A stretch of DNA of 64,000 nt, taken from Spirosoma sp. KCTC 42546. GTDB lineage: Bacteria > Bacteroidota > Bacteroidia > Cytophagales > Spirosomataceae. Of the stretch, positions 51,693 through 61,000 are shown piece after piece (positions within the stretch are counted from its first letter, which is position 1; each line of letters starts with the position of its first letter). The translations under genes were made by a program, and so were the position numbers. The notes beneath the pieces are model-generated. The model did no database searches, was not told the origin of the DNA, and worked only from the letters and a program-made list of their open reading frames with translations. The stretch is taken from positions 5,684,501 through 5,748,500 of the forward strand of contig NZ_CP041360.1 in assembly GCF_006965485.1 (NCBI RefSeq). The letters run 5' to 3'.

Positions 51693-54365
51693 TTACTCCA
51701 TCATTTTCAGCAGCTCATTCAGTTTCAGCAAGGCTTCAATGGGTGTTAGCCGGTTCACGTCGATGGTTCGTAACTTCTCCTTGATGGCTTCTGTTTTTGG
51801 GTCACTGGATTCGATGATCCGTAGGGCCAACTCACGCTCCTGTGGCACAGCCTGCCGAATGTTTTCTTTATTCCGCTCCCGATCGTGCGACGACTCCAGT
51901 TGTTTCAGTATCTCATTGGCTCGGTTCACGATCTGAGCGGGCATACCAGCCATTTGTGCTACGTGAATGCCGAAACTGTGCTCCGAGCCGCCCTCTTTCA
52001 GCTTCCGCAGAAAAATCACTTTGTTGCCCAGTTCCTTTACCGCTACGTTGTAATTTTTGATACGCGAGTTATCCGTAGCCAGATCATTCAGTTCATGGTA
52101 ATGCGTAGCAAACAAAGTTTTGGGTCGACAGTCGGTTTTGTTGTGCAGGTATTCGGCAATGGCCCAAGCAATCGACACACCATCGTACGTACTGGTGCCG
52201 CGCCCGATTTCATCCATCAGTACCAGACTTCGTTCGCTGAGGTTATTCAGGATGCTGGCCGTTTCAGTCATTTCGACCATAAACGTGCTTTCGCCCCGCG
52301 AGAGGTTATCACTGGCCCCTACGCGTGTAAAAATCTTGTCCACAATTCCGATTTCGGCCGACGATGCGGGCACAAAACTCCCTGACTGTGCCATGAGCAC
52401 AATCAGCGCTGTTTGTCGCAACAAAGCCGATTTACCTGCCATATTCGGGCCGGTAATGATAATGATTTGCTGTGTTTCGTCGTCCAGGTAAATATCATTG
52501 GGAATGTAATGTTCACCAGGAGGCAACTGTTGCTCAATCACCGCATGCCGACCATCCTTGATATTCAGAACTTTGCTTTCGTTGATCTGCGGACGAACGT
52601 ATTTGTTCTTCACCGCGATACGCGCAAACGACGACAATACATCAAGCACCGATAACACGCGGGCATTCTGCTGAATGGCCCCTACGTATTCGCCAGCCGC
52701 CAGAACCAGGTCGTTGAACATCCGGGCTTCGATCTGAAAAATCTGCTCCTCGGCGTTCAGGATTTTGTCTTCGTATTCCTTCAGTTCAGGTGTGATATAG
52801 CGTTCGGCATTCACCAGGGTTTGCTTCCGAATCCAATCTTCGGGAACCCGGTTTTTATGAGCATGCGTAACTTCCAGATAATAGCCGAATACCTTGTTAT
52901 AGGCTACTTTGAGCGAGGTGATGCCCGTCCGTTGTACTTCCCGCTCCTGTAGCTGCAACAGATAATCTTTACCCGTATAAGCAATGGTTGTCAGTTCATC
53001 TAACTCAGCGTTAATCCCCGGCTTAATCATACCACCCTGATTCGAAAGAGCCGGAGGATCTTCACGCAGTTCAGTTTCGATACGATCCAGCAAGAATGCG
53101 ACCGAATTAAGCTGGTCAGCGTATTTTTTCAAGGACGGTGACTCATTCTGACTTAAGGCCGTAATTAGTAACTCCTTGATGGGCAAAACATGTTGTAATG
53201 ACCGCTTCAGTTGTAGTAACTCTCGGGGTCCAATACGCCGAACCGCCACCTTCGAGACCAACCGTTCGAGATCGCCAATTTGACGCAGATGACCAAGCAT
53301 GGCATCGGCCAGATCAATATCGCCAACCAGCAATTCTACCATGTTGAGCCGCTCATCGATCAGGACTTTCTCCTTAAGAGGCAGGCTCAGCCATTTGCGG
53401 AGTAGTCGTGCGCCCATCGGCGTAACGGTCTGATCCAGAATCTGTATCAGCGGCACGCCCCCCTCCTGCTGGGCGGCAGTTAATTCCAGGTTACGAATCG
53501 TGAACCGATCAAGCCAAACGTAGCGATCTTCTTCAAGCCGCGTAACACGGGTAATATGCTGAAGGTCTTTGTGTTCAGTTTCGTTGAGGTAATGCAGGAT
53601 AACACCTGCGGCAATAATGCCGTCGGGCAATCCTTCAATACCAAATCCTTTCAGTGAGGTTGTCTGAAAATGCTGTTTCAGGAAGTTATAGCCAAAGTCG
53701 TAGGTAAAGGCCCAGTCTTCGAGCGTATACGTATGAAACTTATCGCCGAACAAAATCCCAAACTCCTGCCGATTGCGCTTGCAGTACAGTACCTCGGATG
53801 GATTGAAGCTTTGCAGCAGTTTATCGACATAAGCCGAATTGCCCTGCGAGGCCAGGAACTCGCCGGTCGAAATATCCAGAAATGATATACCAAAGGTGTC
53901 GTCTGTCTTACCGAAATGCACCGCTGCCAGGTAATTATTCCGCCGGGTATCGAGAACGTTATCATTGAATGAAACACCAGGCGTGACCAGCTCTGTAACA
54001 CCCCGCCGGACAATCCCTTTAGCTAGTGCGGGGTCTTCCAACTGGTCGCAAATAGCGACGCGCTCACCCGCCCGAACCAGTTTGGGCAGGTGTGTATCGA
54101 GGGAATGGTGCGGGAAACCGGCCAGTTCTTCGTTGGCTCCGCCGTTGTTCCGTTTGGTCAGCGTAATACCCAGAATCTTGCTGGCCCGAACAGCATCTTC
54201 TCCGAAGGTTTCGTAGAAATCACCAACGCGGAAGAGCAGCAATGCACCGGGATATTTGGCTTTAATCTGGTTATATTGGCGATTGAGAGGAGTTTCGTTC
54301 TTCTTCGGTTGTGGCTTCGCTGCGGTGGCTGGTTTCACTGATTTTCGTTGGATTGTCGTAAACAA
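51693..54365 (-). CDS. mutS: DNA mismatch repair protein MutS
   Basis: An 890-residue MutS1. The mismatch-binding domain has the Phe-X-Glu wedge in LFRVGDFYETFGEDA (Phe about 47-50). Connector, lever and clamp domains follow, then the ATPase: GPNMAGKSALLRQ (Walker A, about 640), STFMVEMTET, LVLMDEIGRGTSTYDG (Walker B) and FATHYHEL. It recognises mispairs and recruits MutL. A short nonstandard N-terminal basic tail (about 1-25) precedes the wedge domain. It heads the mutS-rad52 operon. Confidence 0.97.
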   Translation of the reverse strand: MFTTIQRKSVKPATAAKPQPKKNETPLNRQYNQIKAKYPGALLLFRVGDFYETFGEDAVRASKILGITLTKRNNGGANEELAGFPHHSLDTHLPKLVRAGERVAICDQLEDPALAKGIVRRGVTELVTPGVSFNDNVLDTRRNNYLAAVHFGKTDDTFGISFLDISTGEFLASQGNSAYVDKLLQSFNPSEVLYCKRNRQEFGILFGDKFHTYTLEDWAFTYDFGYNFLKQHFQTTSLKGFGIEGLPDGIIAAGVILHYLNETEHKDLQHITRVTRLEEDRYVWLDRFTIRNLELTAAQQEGGVPLIQILDQTVTPMGARLLRKWLSLPLKEKVLIDERLNMVELLVGDIDLADAMLGHLRQIGDLERLVSKVAVRRIGPRELLQLKRSLQHVLPIKELLITALSQNESPSLKKYADQLNSVAFLLDRIETELREDPPALSNQGGMIKPGINAELDELTTIAYTGKDYLLQLQEREVQRTGITSLKVAYNKVFGYYLEVTHAHKNRVPEDWIRKQTLVNAERYITPELKEYEDKILNAEEQIFQIEARMFNDLVLAAGEYVGAIQQNARVLSVLDVLSSFARIAVKNKYVRPQINESKVLNIKDGRHAVIEQQLPPGEHYIPNDIYLDDETQQIIIITGPNMAGKSALLRQTALIVLMAQSGSFVPASSAEIGIVDKIFTRVGASDNLSRGESTFMVEMTETASILNNLSERSLVLMDEIGRGTSTYDGVSIAWAIAEYLHNKTDCRPKTLFATHYHELNDLATDNSRIKNYNVAVKELGNKVIFLRKLKEGGSEHSFGIHVAQMAGMPAQIVNRANEILKQLESSHDRERNKENIRQAVPQERELALRIIESSDPKTEAIKEKLRTIDVNRLTPIEALLKLNELLKMME

Positions 54366-54443
54366 AAATAGTGATTTCCGGCGAGAAAATGGCTATTTTC
54401 CACCCTGCTTACAGATACCTCACCCCAAACAAATCAGCCTTAT

Positions 54444-54998
54444 ATGATAACTTCTGCTGAACCAACTCTCCCCCTGAAGGTTAGCTTCAACCCAATCATT
54501 CGAACCTATCTCTTATTGTATATAGCTTTCTTTCTGTGCATTTCAATCATTGGGATTGTACTGCTGCCAATCTGGTTTCTGGGCGTGGGCCAATGGTGGA
54601 GCCGTCACTATTTTCATAACCTGGAATGTGAGTTATCAGAGCGGTCACTACGCTTTAAAAAGGGCATTTTGGTACAGGTCGAAAAAACGATTCCGCTCGA
54701 AAACATTCAGGACGTTACGTTTGTAGCGGGTCCGCTACTCCGGTATTTTGATCTTTGTATTTTAAAATTTGAAACCGCCGGTCAAAGCCAGAACCAGGCG
54801 AATGACATGGAGCTGATCGGGATCATTGATGCCCAGAACTTCCGGACACACATTATTGAGCAACGGCAAAAACTGATCGCCACCCGAAGCGCTCAAGCTC
54901 CAGTAGATACAGACCAGTTACTACTCACCGAAATACGCGATACTCTGCGCGATATTCGGCAATTATTACAGGCTAATTTGAAACAAACTAATATGTAA
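54444..54998 (+). CDS. Bacterial PH-domain (bPH2/YdbS-like) membrane protein
   Basis: A 184-residue protein. Two close hydrophobic helices (about 20-50: YLLLYIAFFLCISIIGIVLL, PIWFLGVG) precede a bPH2 domain, with the family pattern ERSLRFKKGILVQVEKTIPL, ENIQDVTFVAGPLLRYFDL and LKFETAG. The C-terminal 40 residues are helical. Function is unknown; YdbS-like proteins sit in the inner membrane and some relate to stress and competence. It diverges from mutS by about 80 bp. Confidence 0.85.
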   Translation: MITSAEPTLPLKVSFNPIIRTYLLLYIAFFLCISIIGIVLLPIWFLGVGQWWSRHYFHNLECELSERSLRFKKGILVQVEKTIPLENIQDVTFVAGPLLRYFDLCILKFETAGQSQNQANDMELIGIIDAQNFRTHIIEQRQKLIATRSAQAPVDTDQLLLTEIRDTLRDIRQLLQANLKQTNM

Positions 54999-55056
54999 AC
55001 TCATGTTTGGATAGATTTACTTTCAATCCTTTACTCGCTTCTAAGCGCACTTATGC

Positions 55057-55470
55057 CTACAGGCGATCCCGTAACTCCTTCAAAAAATCCTCTAGACCAA
55101 TAACCCTTAAAGAAGGAAAGTCAATTTCCTTAAAAATAGCGTAATCGGTATCATTAGTGACCAGATAATCGGCATTTACACTAATAGCCAAGTCGGCAAA
55201 CTTATTATCATCTGGGTCATTTGGAATTAACTCCCATCGAAAGGCGGGTTCAGCAAAAACAGTGTTGTGTGCTATAGCCAATACGTGTAAAACAAGATGA
55301 GCGGTATGTTCTGAATAAGTCAGTCCAAGTATCTCCTCATACTCCAACAGGATTTCCGTGCTTACATACCAGGCGAATAGGCCTGCTTCAAAATAGCGAT
55401 AGAGGTCGTAAAAGGGGCTTTTCGGAGGAATAGACGCCCGCAAACAATTAGTATCAATGACAACTCGCAT
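55057..55470 (-). CDS. PIN-family toxin
   Basis: A 137-residue PIN ribonuclease from the ATG at 55470 (MRVVIDTNCLRASI). Acidic metal-site residues: Asp6 in VIDTN, Glu in LLEYEEIL, Asp in DPDDNKFADLAI and Asp in VTNDTDY. This is the COG1569-type putative toxin of a toxin-antitoxin pair, expected to cut RNA. It starts 4 bp after the stop of the antitoxin-like gene. Confidence 0.87.
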   Translation of the reverse strand: MRVVIDTNCLRASIPPKSPFYDLYRYFEAGLFAWYVSTEILLEYEEILGLTYSEHTAHLVLHVLAIAHNTVFAEPAFRWELIPNDPDDNKFADLAISVNADYLVTNDTDYAIFKEIDFPSLRVIGLEDFLKELRDRL

Positions 55471-55474
55471 CAAT

Positions 55475-55711
55475 TTACTTGCGGATGGCTGGAAAATTGT
55501 CATCAACCAGCATCCGACGAAAGTCTTCCTCAGTATATCCTTTTTCTTCAACAACTCGGCTCACTTCATCTTTGAGTTGAGCTGAAAAATAATTCAGCAG
55601 CAGCCGTCGAACCTCCAGTGTCTGTTGCGAATCTAATCCTTGATCTAGTAAGCGCAGAAGGCTAATCTGTAAATCTGTCAACTTACCTGTATATTCATTT
55701 CCAGATACCAT
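55475..55711 (-). CDS. Antitoxin-like protein of the PIN pair
   Basis: A 78-residue, helix-rich acidic protein (LLRLLDQGLDSQQTLEVRR, NYFSAQLKDEVSRVVEEKGY, TEEDFRRMLVDD). No DNA-binding motif is certain. Its size, position and 4-bp spacing to the PIN toxin gene make it the cognate antitoxin, with the C-terminal part likely covering the toxin active site. Confidence 0.75.
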   Translation of the reverse strand: MVSGNEYTGKLTDLQISLLRLLDQGLDSQQTLEVRRLLLNYFSAQLKDEVSRVVEEKGYTEEDFRRMLVDDNFPAIRK

Positions 55712-55803
55712 ATTTCTGTTGATTATACGTCTAACATTATCAAAACTAACTATTTCAGACCTTATTCCGTTCTTTATGCCTTAAGCCCAATTTATTTTTA
55801 CCT

Positions 55804-56334
55804 ATGCCTCCTCGTAAACTCTCCCTTGACGAACTCAATCGACTCTCTGTCGACGAATTCAAAGACACGGAGAAATTCCCTTACTGCCTGATTTTAGATG
55901 ATATACGAAGCTTAAACAATGTTGGCTCCGTATTCCGAACAGCCGATGCCTTTCGTGCATCCAAACTATACCTATGTGGCATTACAGGTCAGCCGCCACA
56001 CCGCGATATTACCAAAACCGCCCTGGGTGCTACAGAGTCGGTTAGCTGGGAATACACTGCCGATGTAGCGGCTTTAGTAAAGCAACTACAGGCCGACGGC
56101 TGGGTAGTAGCCGCAGTTGAACAGGCTGAAGGTAGTACCTCGCTAAGTGATTTTTTACCAGAACCAAACAAACGCTACGCTTTTGTGTTGGGTAACGAAG
56201 TGACGGGTGTTCAAGATGAGATTGTACAACTGGCGGATCTGGTTCTGGAGGTTCCACAGTTTGGCACAAAGCACTCACTCAATATCGCGGTCACAACCGG
56301 AATTATATGCTGGGATTTCCTTCAAAAAAGATAG
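55804..56334 (+). CDS. SpoU/TrmH-family RNA methyltransferase
   Basis: A 176-residue SPOUT methyltransferase without an N-terminal substrate-binding extension. Motif 1 is LNNVGSVFRTADAF, motif 2 is FVLGNEVTGVQDEIVQLAD and motif 3 is VPQFGTKHSLNIAVTTGI, forming the trefoil-knot SAM site. It methylates a 2'-OH in tRNA or rRNA; the target cannot be told. Divergent from the toxin-antitoxin pair. Confidence 0.93.
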   Translation: MPPRKLSLDELNRLSVDEFKDTEKFPYCLILDDIRSLNNVGSVFRTADAFRASKLYLCGITGQPPHRDITKTALGATESVSWEYTADVAALVKQLQADGWVVAAVEQAEGSTSLSDFLPEPNKRYAFVLGNEVTGVQDEIVQLADLVLEVPQFGTKHSLNIAVTTGIICWDFLQKR

Positions 56335-56409
56335 TTGAAAGCTTAACATTGGATTTTTGATTGTCCCACTTATTACGTATTTATTTGTAAATTTTTCCCA
56401 TCGAATCAC

Positions 56410-56880
56410 ATGGCCAACAAAACCCTTAAAACCAAACAAAAGTCGCTGACATCCGAAATCGTCAGTTCTATTGAAACCAAACTTAGCGAAGCAGGCGCGG
56501 CTACAAAAAAAATGAAGAAATCCATCGAGAAATCGGCGGAGAATCTGGCTAAGAAATTGGCTAAACTGATGCATAAAGCGGAAAAGAAAGCTGCCAAACC
56601 AGCTAAAGCTTCCGAAAAGAAGGTGAAGAAAGAGGTTGCGAAAGCAAAGAAGAACGCAGATAAGGCTGCTAAAAATGCCAAACGGACAGCAAAAAAAGCA
56701 ACAGCAGTTGTAGCAGAGGCAGTAGCTGCTCCGGCACCAGCCCCTAAAGCTACGCCTACCCAACGCAAACCCACCCCTGCTCCTAAACCGGCAGCCCCTA
56801 AGACTAGCCGTGCACCTCGAGCAAAAACCACAGCTTCACCCACACCAACTCCGGCCGAACCAACCTCTGAAAATGCCTAG
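56410..56880 (+). CDS. Histone H1-like Lys/Ala/Pro-rich protein
   Basis: A 156-residue low-complexity protein: Lys/Ala/Glu-rich helical part (about 1-100: AKKLAKLMHKAEKKAAKPAK, KKVKKEVAKAKKNADKAAKN) and a Pro/Ala tail (APAPAPKATPTQRKP, AEPTSENA). The composition resembles the C-terminal tails of eukaryotic H1 and bacterial H1-like proteins such as Hc1 and AlgP, suggesting nonspecific DNA binding and nucleoid compaction. No folded domain is recognised. The opposite strand is open too, a side effect of the composition. A terminator follows at 56909. Confidence 0.75.
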   Translation: MANKTLKTKQKSLTSEIVSSIETKLSEAGAATKKMKKSIEKSAENLAKKLAKLMHKAEKKAAKPAKASEKKVKKEVAKAKKNADKAAKNAKRTAKKATAVVAEAVAAPAPAPKATPTQRKPTPAPKPAAPKTSRAPRAKTTASPTPTPAEPTSENA

Positions 56881-56908
56881 GTTAGTGGGTTAATATCACC
56901 AATTTTGC

Positions 56909-56937
56909 AATAGCCCGTTTTTTAACGGGCTATTTTT
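56909..56937 (+). terminator. Intrinsic terminator after the histone-like gene
   Basis: AATAGCCCGTT (56909-56919) pairs with AACGGGCTATT (56924-56934) around TTTT, followed by TTTT. It is 28 bp after the stop. Confidence 0.9.
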
Positions 56938-57048
56938 TGTTGTCAGTTATTGCATTTTAGACTATTTTCTTGTGACATTTACGAATTCTGTTCGTGTATT
57001 CTATATGTAAGCTTTCAGTACCTTAACTAACTCATAAAAGACAGCGTT

Positions 57049-57960
57049 ATGCTGGGGCGTTCTATCCTCTACCCGTTAGCTGCTTTTGCTCTTGTGTTAC
57101 TTATTATCATAGGCGCAATATTTAATGGAAACATTACATCCTTTTCGGATACAGGATTTGCTATGTCGTCTTCGCTACGGTGGATGGGCCTAATTGGGCT
57201 CGTGTTGATAGCGCAGGCATTAATGGGTTATCTGATCTGGTGGTTATTACGCCGTCAACAGCGAACGGTGGTTCAAACAGAGGTACTCCATTCCATTGTG
57301 CATGAGTTCCAATCACCGATTACCGCCATACGAATGGCGGCCGATATTCTCGACTCGCCGATTGCCCGTAATCAGCCCGAACGGACAGAGAAATATGTAC
57401 GTATCATTCGGGAAGAAACCGAGCGTCTTCAGCACCAGGTAGAAACTATGCTAACCCTGGCTCGGGCCGATCGAAACACGCTCATTTTAAATCCGGAACC
57501 CATCCAGATCCATCAACTCCTTCGTTCGGTAGCTGAGCGGCATGGCGATTACCTGACCTTAAATTTACCCAGCCATGATACGCATATCCTGGCCGACCGA
57601 CTTCATTTGACTAACGTATTGTATAATTTATTAGATAATGCCGTAAAGTATAGCTCAGACGAGCCGCAGATCACGCTCCTTACAAAGACCAATACGGATG
57701 GCCTTACGATTACAATACGCGATCGGGGTGTAGGTATTCCCCCGAAATTAGTTGCCCAGATCTTTCAGCCTTTTTTCCGGGTGCATGATCGTAACCAGCC
57801 CAGCGTAAAGGGATTCGGCTTAGGGCTGAGCTATGTACAACGCATTATTCAATCCCACAACTGGACAATCTGGGTAAAAAGTGAAGTGGGACAAGGTAGT
57901 GAATTCATGATTCAGGTCCCCCCTTCTTCACTCCTATCGCCGAATGAAACGGCTAGTTAG
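57049..57960 (+). CDS. Orphan sensor histidine kinase
   Basis: A 303-residue kinase with two N-terminal helices (about 8-25 and 46-67) and only a short loop between them, so little room for a periplasmic sensor. There is no HAMP domain. HisKA has His85 in VHEFQSPITA; HATPase has DNAVKYSS, DRGVGIPP, PFFRVHDRNQPS and GFGLGLSYV. No response regulator is adjacent on either strand, so it is an orphan in this window. Confidence 0.92.
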   Translation: MLGRSILYPLAAFALVLLIIIGAIFNGNITSFSDTGFAMSSSLRWMGLIGLVLIAQALMGYLIWWLLRRQQRTVVQTEVLHSIVHEFQSPITAIRMAADILDSPIARNQPERTEKYVRIIREETERLQHQVETMLTLARADRNTLILNPEPIQIHQLLRSVAERHGDYLTLNLPSHDTHILADRLHLTNVLYNLLDNAVKYSSDEPQITLLTKTNTDGLTITIRDRGVGIPPKLVAQIFQPFFRVHDRNQPSVKGFGLGLSYVQRIIQSHNWTIWVKSEVGQGSEFMIQVPPSSLLSPNETAS

Positions 57961-57981
57961 GGGATAAATCAAATCAGAGGT

Positions 57982-58050
57982 GTTAGAAAGTTAAACGGTC
58001 ATTGTCTGTTCATCTACTGATGATTGACAATGACCGTTTAACTTTCTAAC
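57982..58050. terminator. 25-bp perfect inverted repeat between convergent genes
   Basis: Arms 57982-58006 and 58026-58050 are exact inverted copies (GTTAGAAAGTTAAACGGTCA and its complement) with an inner TCATC/GATGA pairing. It lies between the convergent histidine kinase and giant-protein genes and can act in both directions. Confidence 0.87.
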
Positions 58051-58087
58051 CTATACGGTTTTAAAACCCTATAGGTTTACGAAATTC

Positions 58088-61000
58088 TTATTTGGCATTC
58101 ATACTCTGCGCTGCCTTCGTTACCCGCATCACACCATTCATCATACGCCAGTGACCTGGGAATGTGCACACAAAAGGATAATCACCGGGCGTACTTGGAG
58201 CCGTGAATTTGAGCCGATACGTTTGGTCTGGATTGACTAAAGGTGTAGCGGCAATAACCTGAGCAATAGCAGGTACATAGTTTTTCTCAGCTCCGTCTTT
58301 TGCAGTGATCAGTTTGTCGGCAGCCGCCCCAATGATCTCCATGCTTTTGGGTTTACCAATAACCAGATTGTGCTGCATAGCGTCAGGGTTTTCCAGTACA
58401 ATCTCAACCTGCTTACCGGCCGTTACGGTAAATTCTTTTTTGTCGTAGCGCATTTCTTCACGTACCGTTTTCATACGCACTACTTCCACATTAGGATCAA
58501 CAGGAGCCTCTTTCGTTAGTCCCCAGGCATCGTAAAGGCGGCTTAAGCGTTCGCGATTTTCGGTTGAAACGGAGCTGGTTAAACTAGCTAAGAACGACTT
58601 GTCGACGTCCTGAACAGTCGCTTTTTGTTTCATATTCCATCCTTCCGATACACCTTTTACAATAGCTTCGCCCTGCGCTGCCGCTACCTTCTGGCTTTGC
58701 CGAAGTAACGCAATCACGGAATCTACAGGCGCAACCGATGCATAACTACGCGTGGCACGTTCGAGGGTGTAAGCGCTCAGGCTTTGCGGAGCCCGGTACG
58801 TCAGCGTTTGGGTAGCGTTGTTGTTTTGCTCGTTACCTTCAGCAATTTTATTCTCTCGGTCGAGCATGGCTGTAAGCGTATATTGCCCGGCACGCTCAAA
58901 GGTTACGCCCATATCGCCCACCCAGGGACCATTGTTCGATTTACTGATGGTAACAGTTTCTCCGGGTTTGATACCCTTGTCGTGTGTTACACTCACAAAA
59001 TCAATCTTTGCCCCTTCAGCCGCCCCTTTCGGTCCTTCTACTCGTACCGACAGCGGAATGGGTGTTCCTTCGGGAATAGCCACGCCACCCACATTTGTCA
59101 CATCAACAAACAGACGAACACCCTCACGAACAAAAGGTGACTCCGGCGTTGTACGAATGGCGGCAATAACAAGGTCAGGCAAGTTCGATGATGAATTAGC
59201 CTGTGTAGACGCAGCTGCCGTTACAGTAGCCGACGTTTTTTCCATGTCCGCATGATTATGAGCCGCCATGTCATGCGTTGCTTTTGCGGGCGCGTTCGTA
59301 GCGAGTTGCTTCAGGTAGGTTTTCAGCAATTGCCCATTCTGGCTTGTCAGAACAGCCGCAAACGCTTCGGGTAACCAGCGATCATTCACCTCAGTTCCCT
59401 TTTCAAGTCGGGCCAGGATGGCCTGTTGCGTGGCCTGACTCTGGGGAAGTTCAGATAACTTCAACAGAGCATTCAGTACCACTAATGGCTCCGTATCAGT
59501 CAGTGCCCCCAATAGCGCATCCGCTGCTTCTGGTTTAGGCGGCATCACCTGTATAGCCGTTTTACGAACCGCAGGTGCGGGGTGTTTTAGGGCATCTGCT
59601 AACGCAATAGAAACAATAGTCGAACCGTCCAGCATGTTCAATCCTTGCAAGGTCCACAACGCGTGAATAGCGGCCGGATTATTACCAATTTCATCCACCG
59701 ACCGGTCATTTACCAAAGCGATCAGTTGTGGAAACACATCTTTATTATTCCGTTCGATGAGCAACCGTTGGGCCGTCATACGCCAGAACATATTCGTGTT
59801 TTTCAGGGCTGCCACCAACTCATCAGGGCGGTCTTTACTCAACGTCATCGGTCTATAGGCTGGCGCATTTTTGTAGCCAACGCGGTAAATCCGACCGTGG
59901 GTGAAATCACGGAGTGGTGTTTCGTAGGCGTTACCAGATCCATTGGTGGCTCCTTTGGGCGTAGGATTATGCTGAATGATGTAGCTATACCAATCAACTA
60001 CCCAAACAGCCCCATCAGGTCCTACTTCAGCAAATACTGGCGCAAACCACTCATCGGCTCCCGCTATCAGGTTAAAGCCATCGGCATCTTCAAAATTGGT
60101 GCCGCTTTTCTGCATCATGTTCTGGTGCAGAATATGGCCCGTTGGTTCTGCCACAAAGGCAACCGTATTCCAATATTTTTTCGGGAAAGCGCGGGCAGTG
60201 TAAAAATTATGCCCGGCTGCTGCTGTAAACCCACCAAACACATCCACCTGCCGTACTTTTTCGGTGATGGGCTTCATGTCTTTGTGCGTATCGGTACTAC
60301 GGCTGCCATTTTCGCGCAGATGTGGAGCACCGTGAAAATATTGATTTGGAATGGCCATGTACCAACCATGCGAGTTGTTTGCCGTAGACCCAAAAATATC
60401 GCCGGTTTCCTGAAAGCCTAATCCCCAGGTATTGTTCGAGGTGCTGGTCATGTATTCAAGCTTCGAACCATCCGGCTTAAACCGAAAGAATCCCTGACTA
60501 AACTTCACACTATCAGCACCAATTTTACCTTTAAAACCAGAGTATCCAACACTTCCCCAAATCCAGTTGTCGAACCCGTAATGCAGGTTGCTTGGCCCAG
60601 CGTGCGTATCGAACGTACCAAAACCGGTGAAAACAATTTTCTTCACATCGGCCTTGTCATCGCCGTTGGTATCCTGTAAAAACAGCATGTGCGGAGCCTG
60701 CGATACATACAACCCTCCATTACCAAACGCCATACCAGTTGGGATACTGAGTCCTTCAGCAAAGTTGGTAAACTTATCGGCCTTGCCATCTTTGTCAGTG
60801 TCTTCGCAGATAACGATGTAATCAGATCCACCTTCGGGCTTGCGTTCGTTGGGGTAATCTTTCGTAATGAGCGCATAGAGCCGTCCACGTTCATCCCAGG
60901 CCATTGCAATGGGGTGCATAACGTTGGGCTCATGAGCAAACAGATCGAGCGTAAAATCGACTGGTACCTGAATGTGCTTCATCGATTCTTCCGGCGAAAG

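Noticed and set aside
56406..56843. Minus-strand 145-residue frame opposite the histone-like gene
   Set aside because: It is Phe/Ala/Leu-rich only because it complements Lys/Ala codons; the plus frame has a start, terminator and known composition.
59645..60421. 258-residue plus-strand open frame inside the giant lipoprotein gene
   Set aside because: It is antisense to a strongly supported multi-domain gene, has no recognisable motif, and its codon pattern mirrors the real frame.
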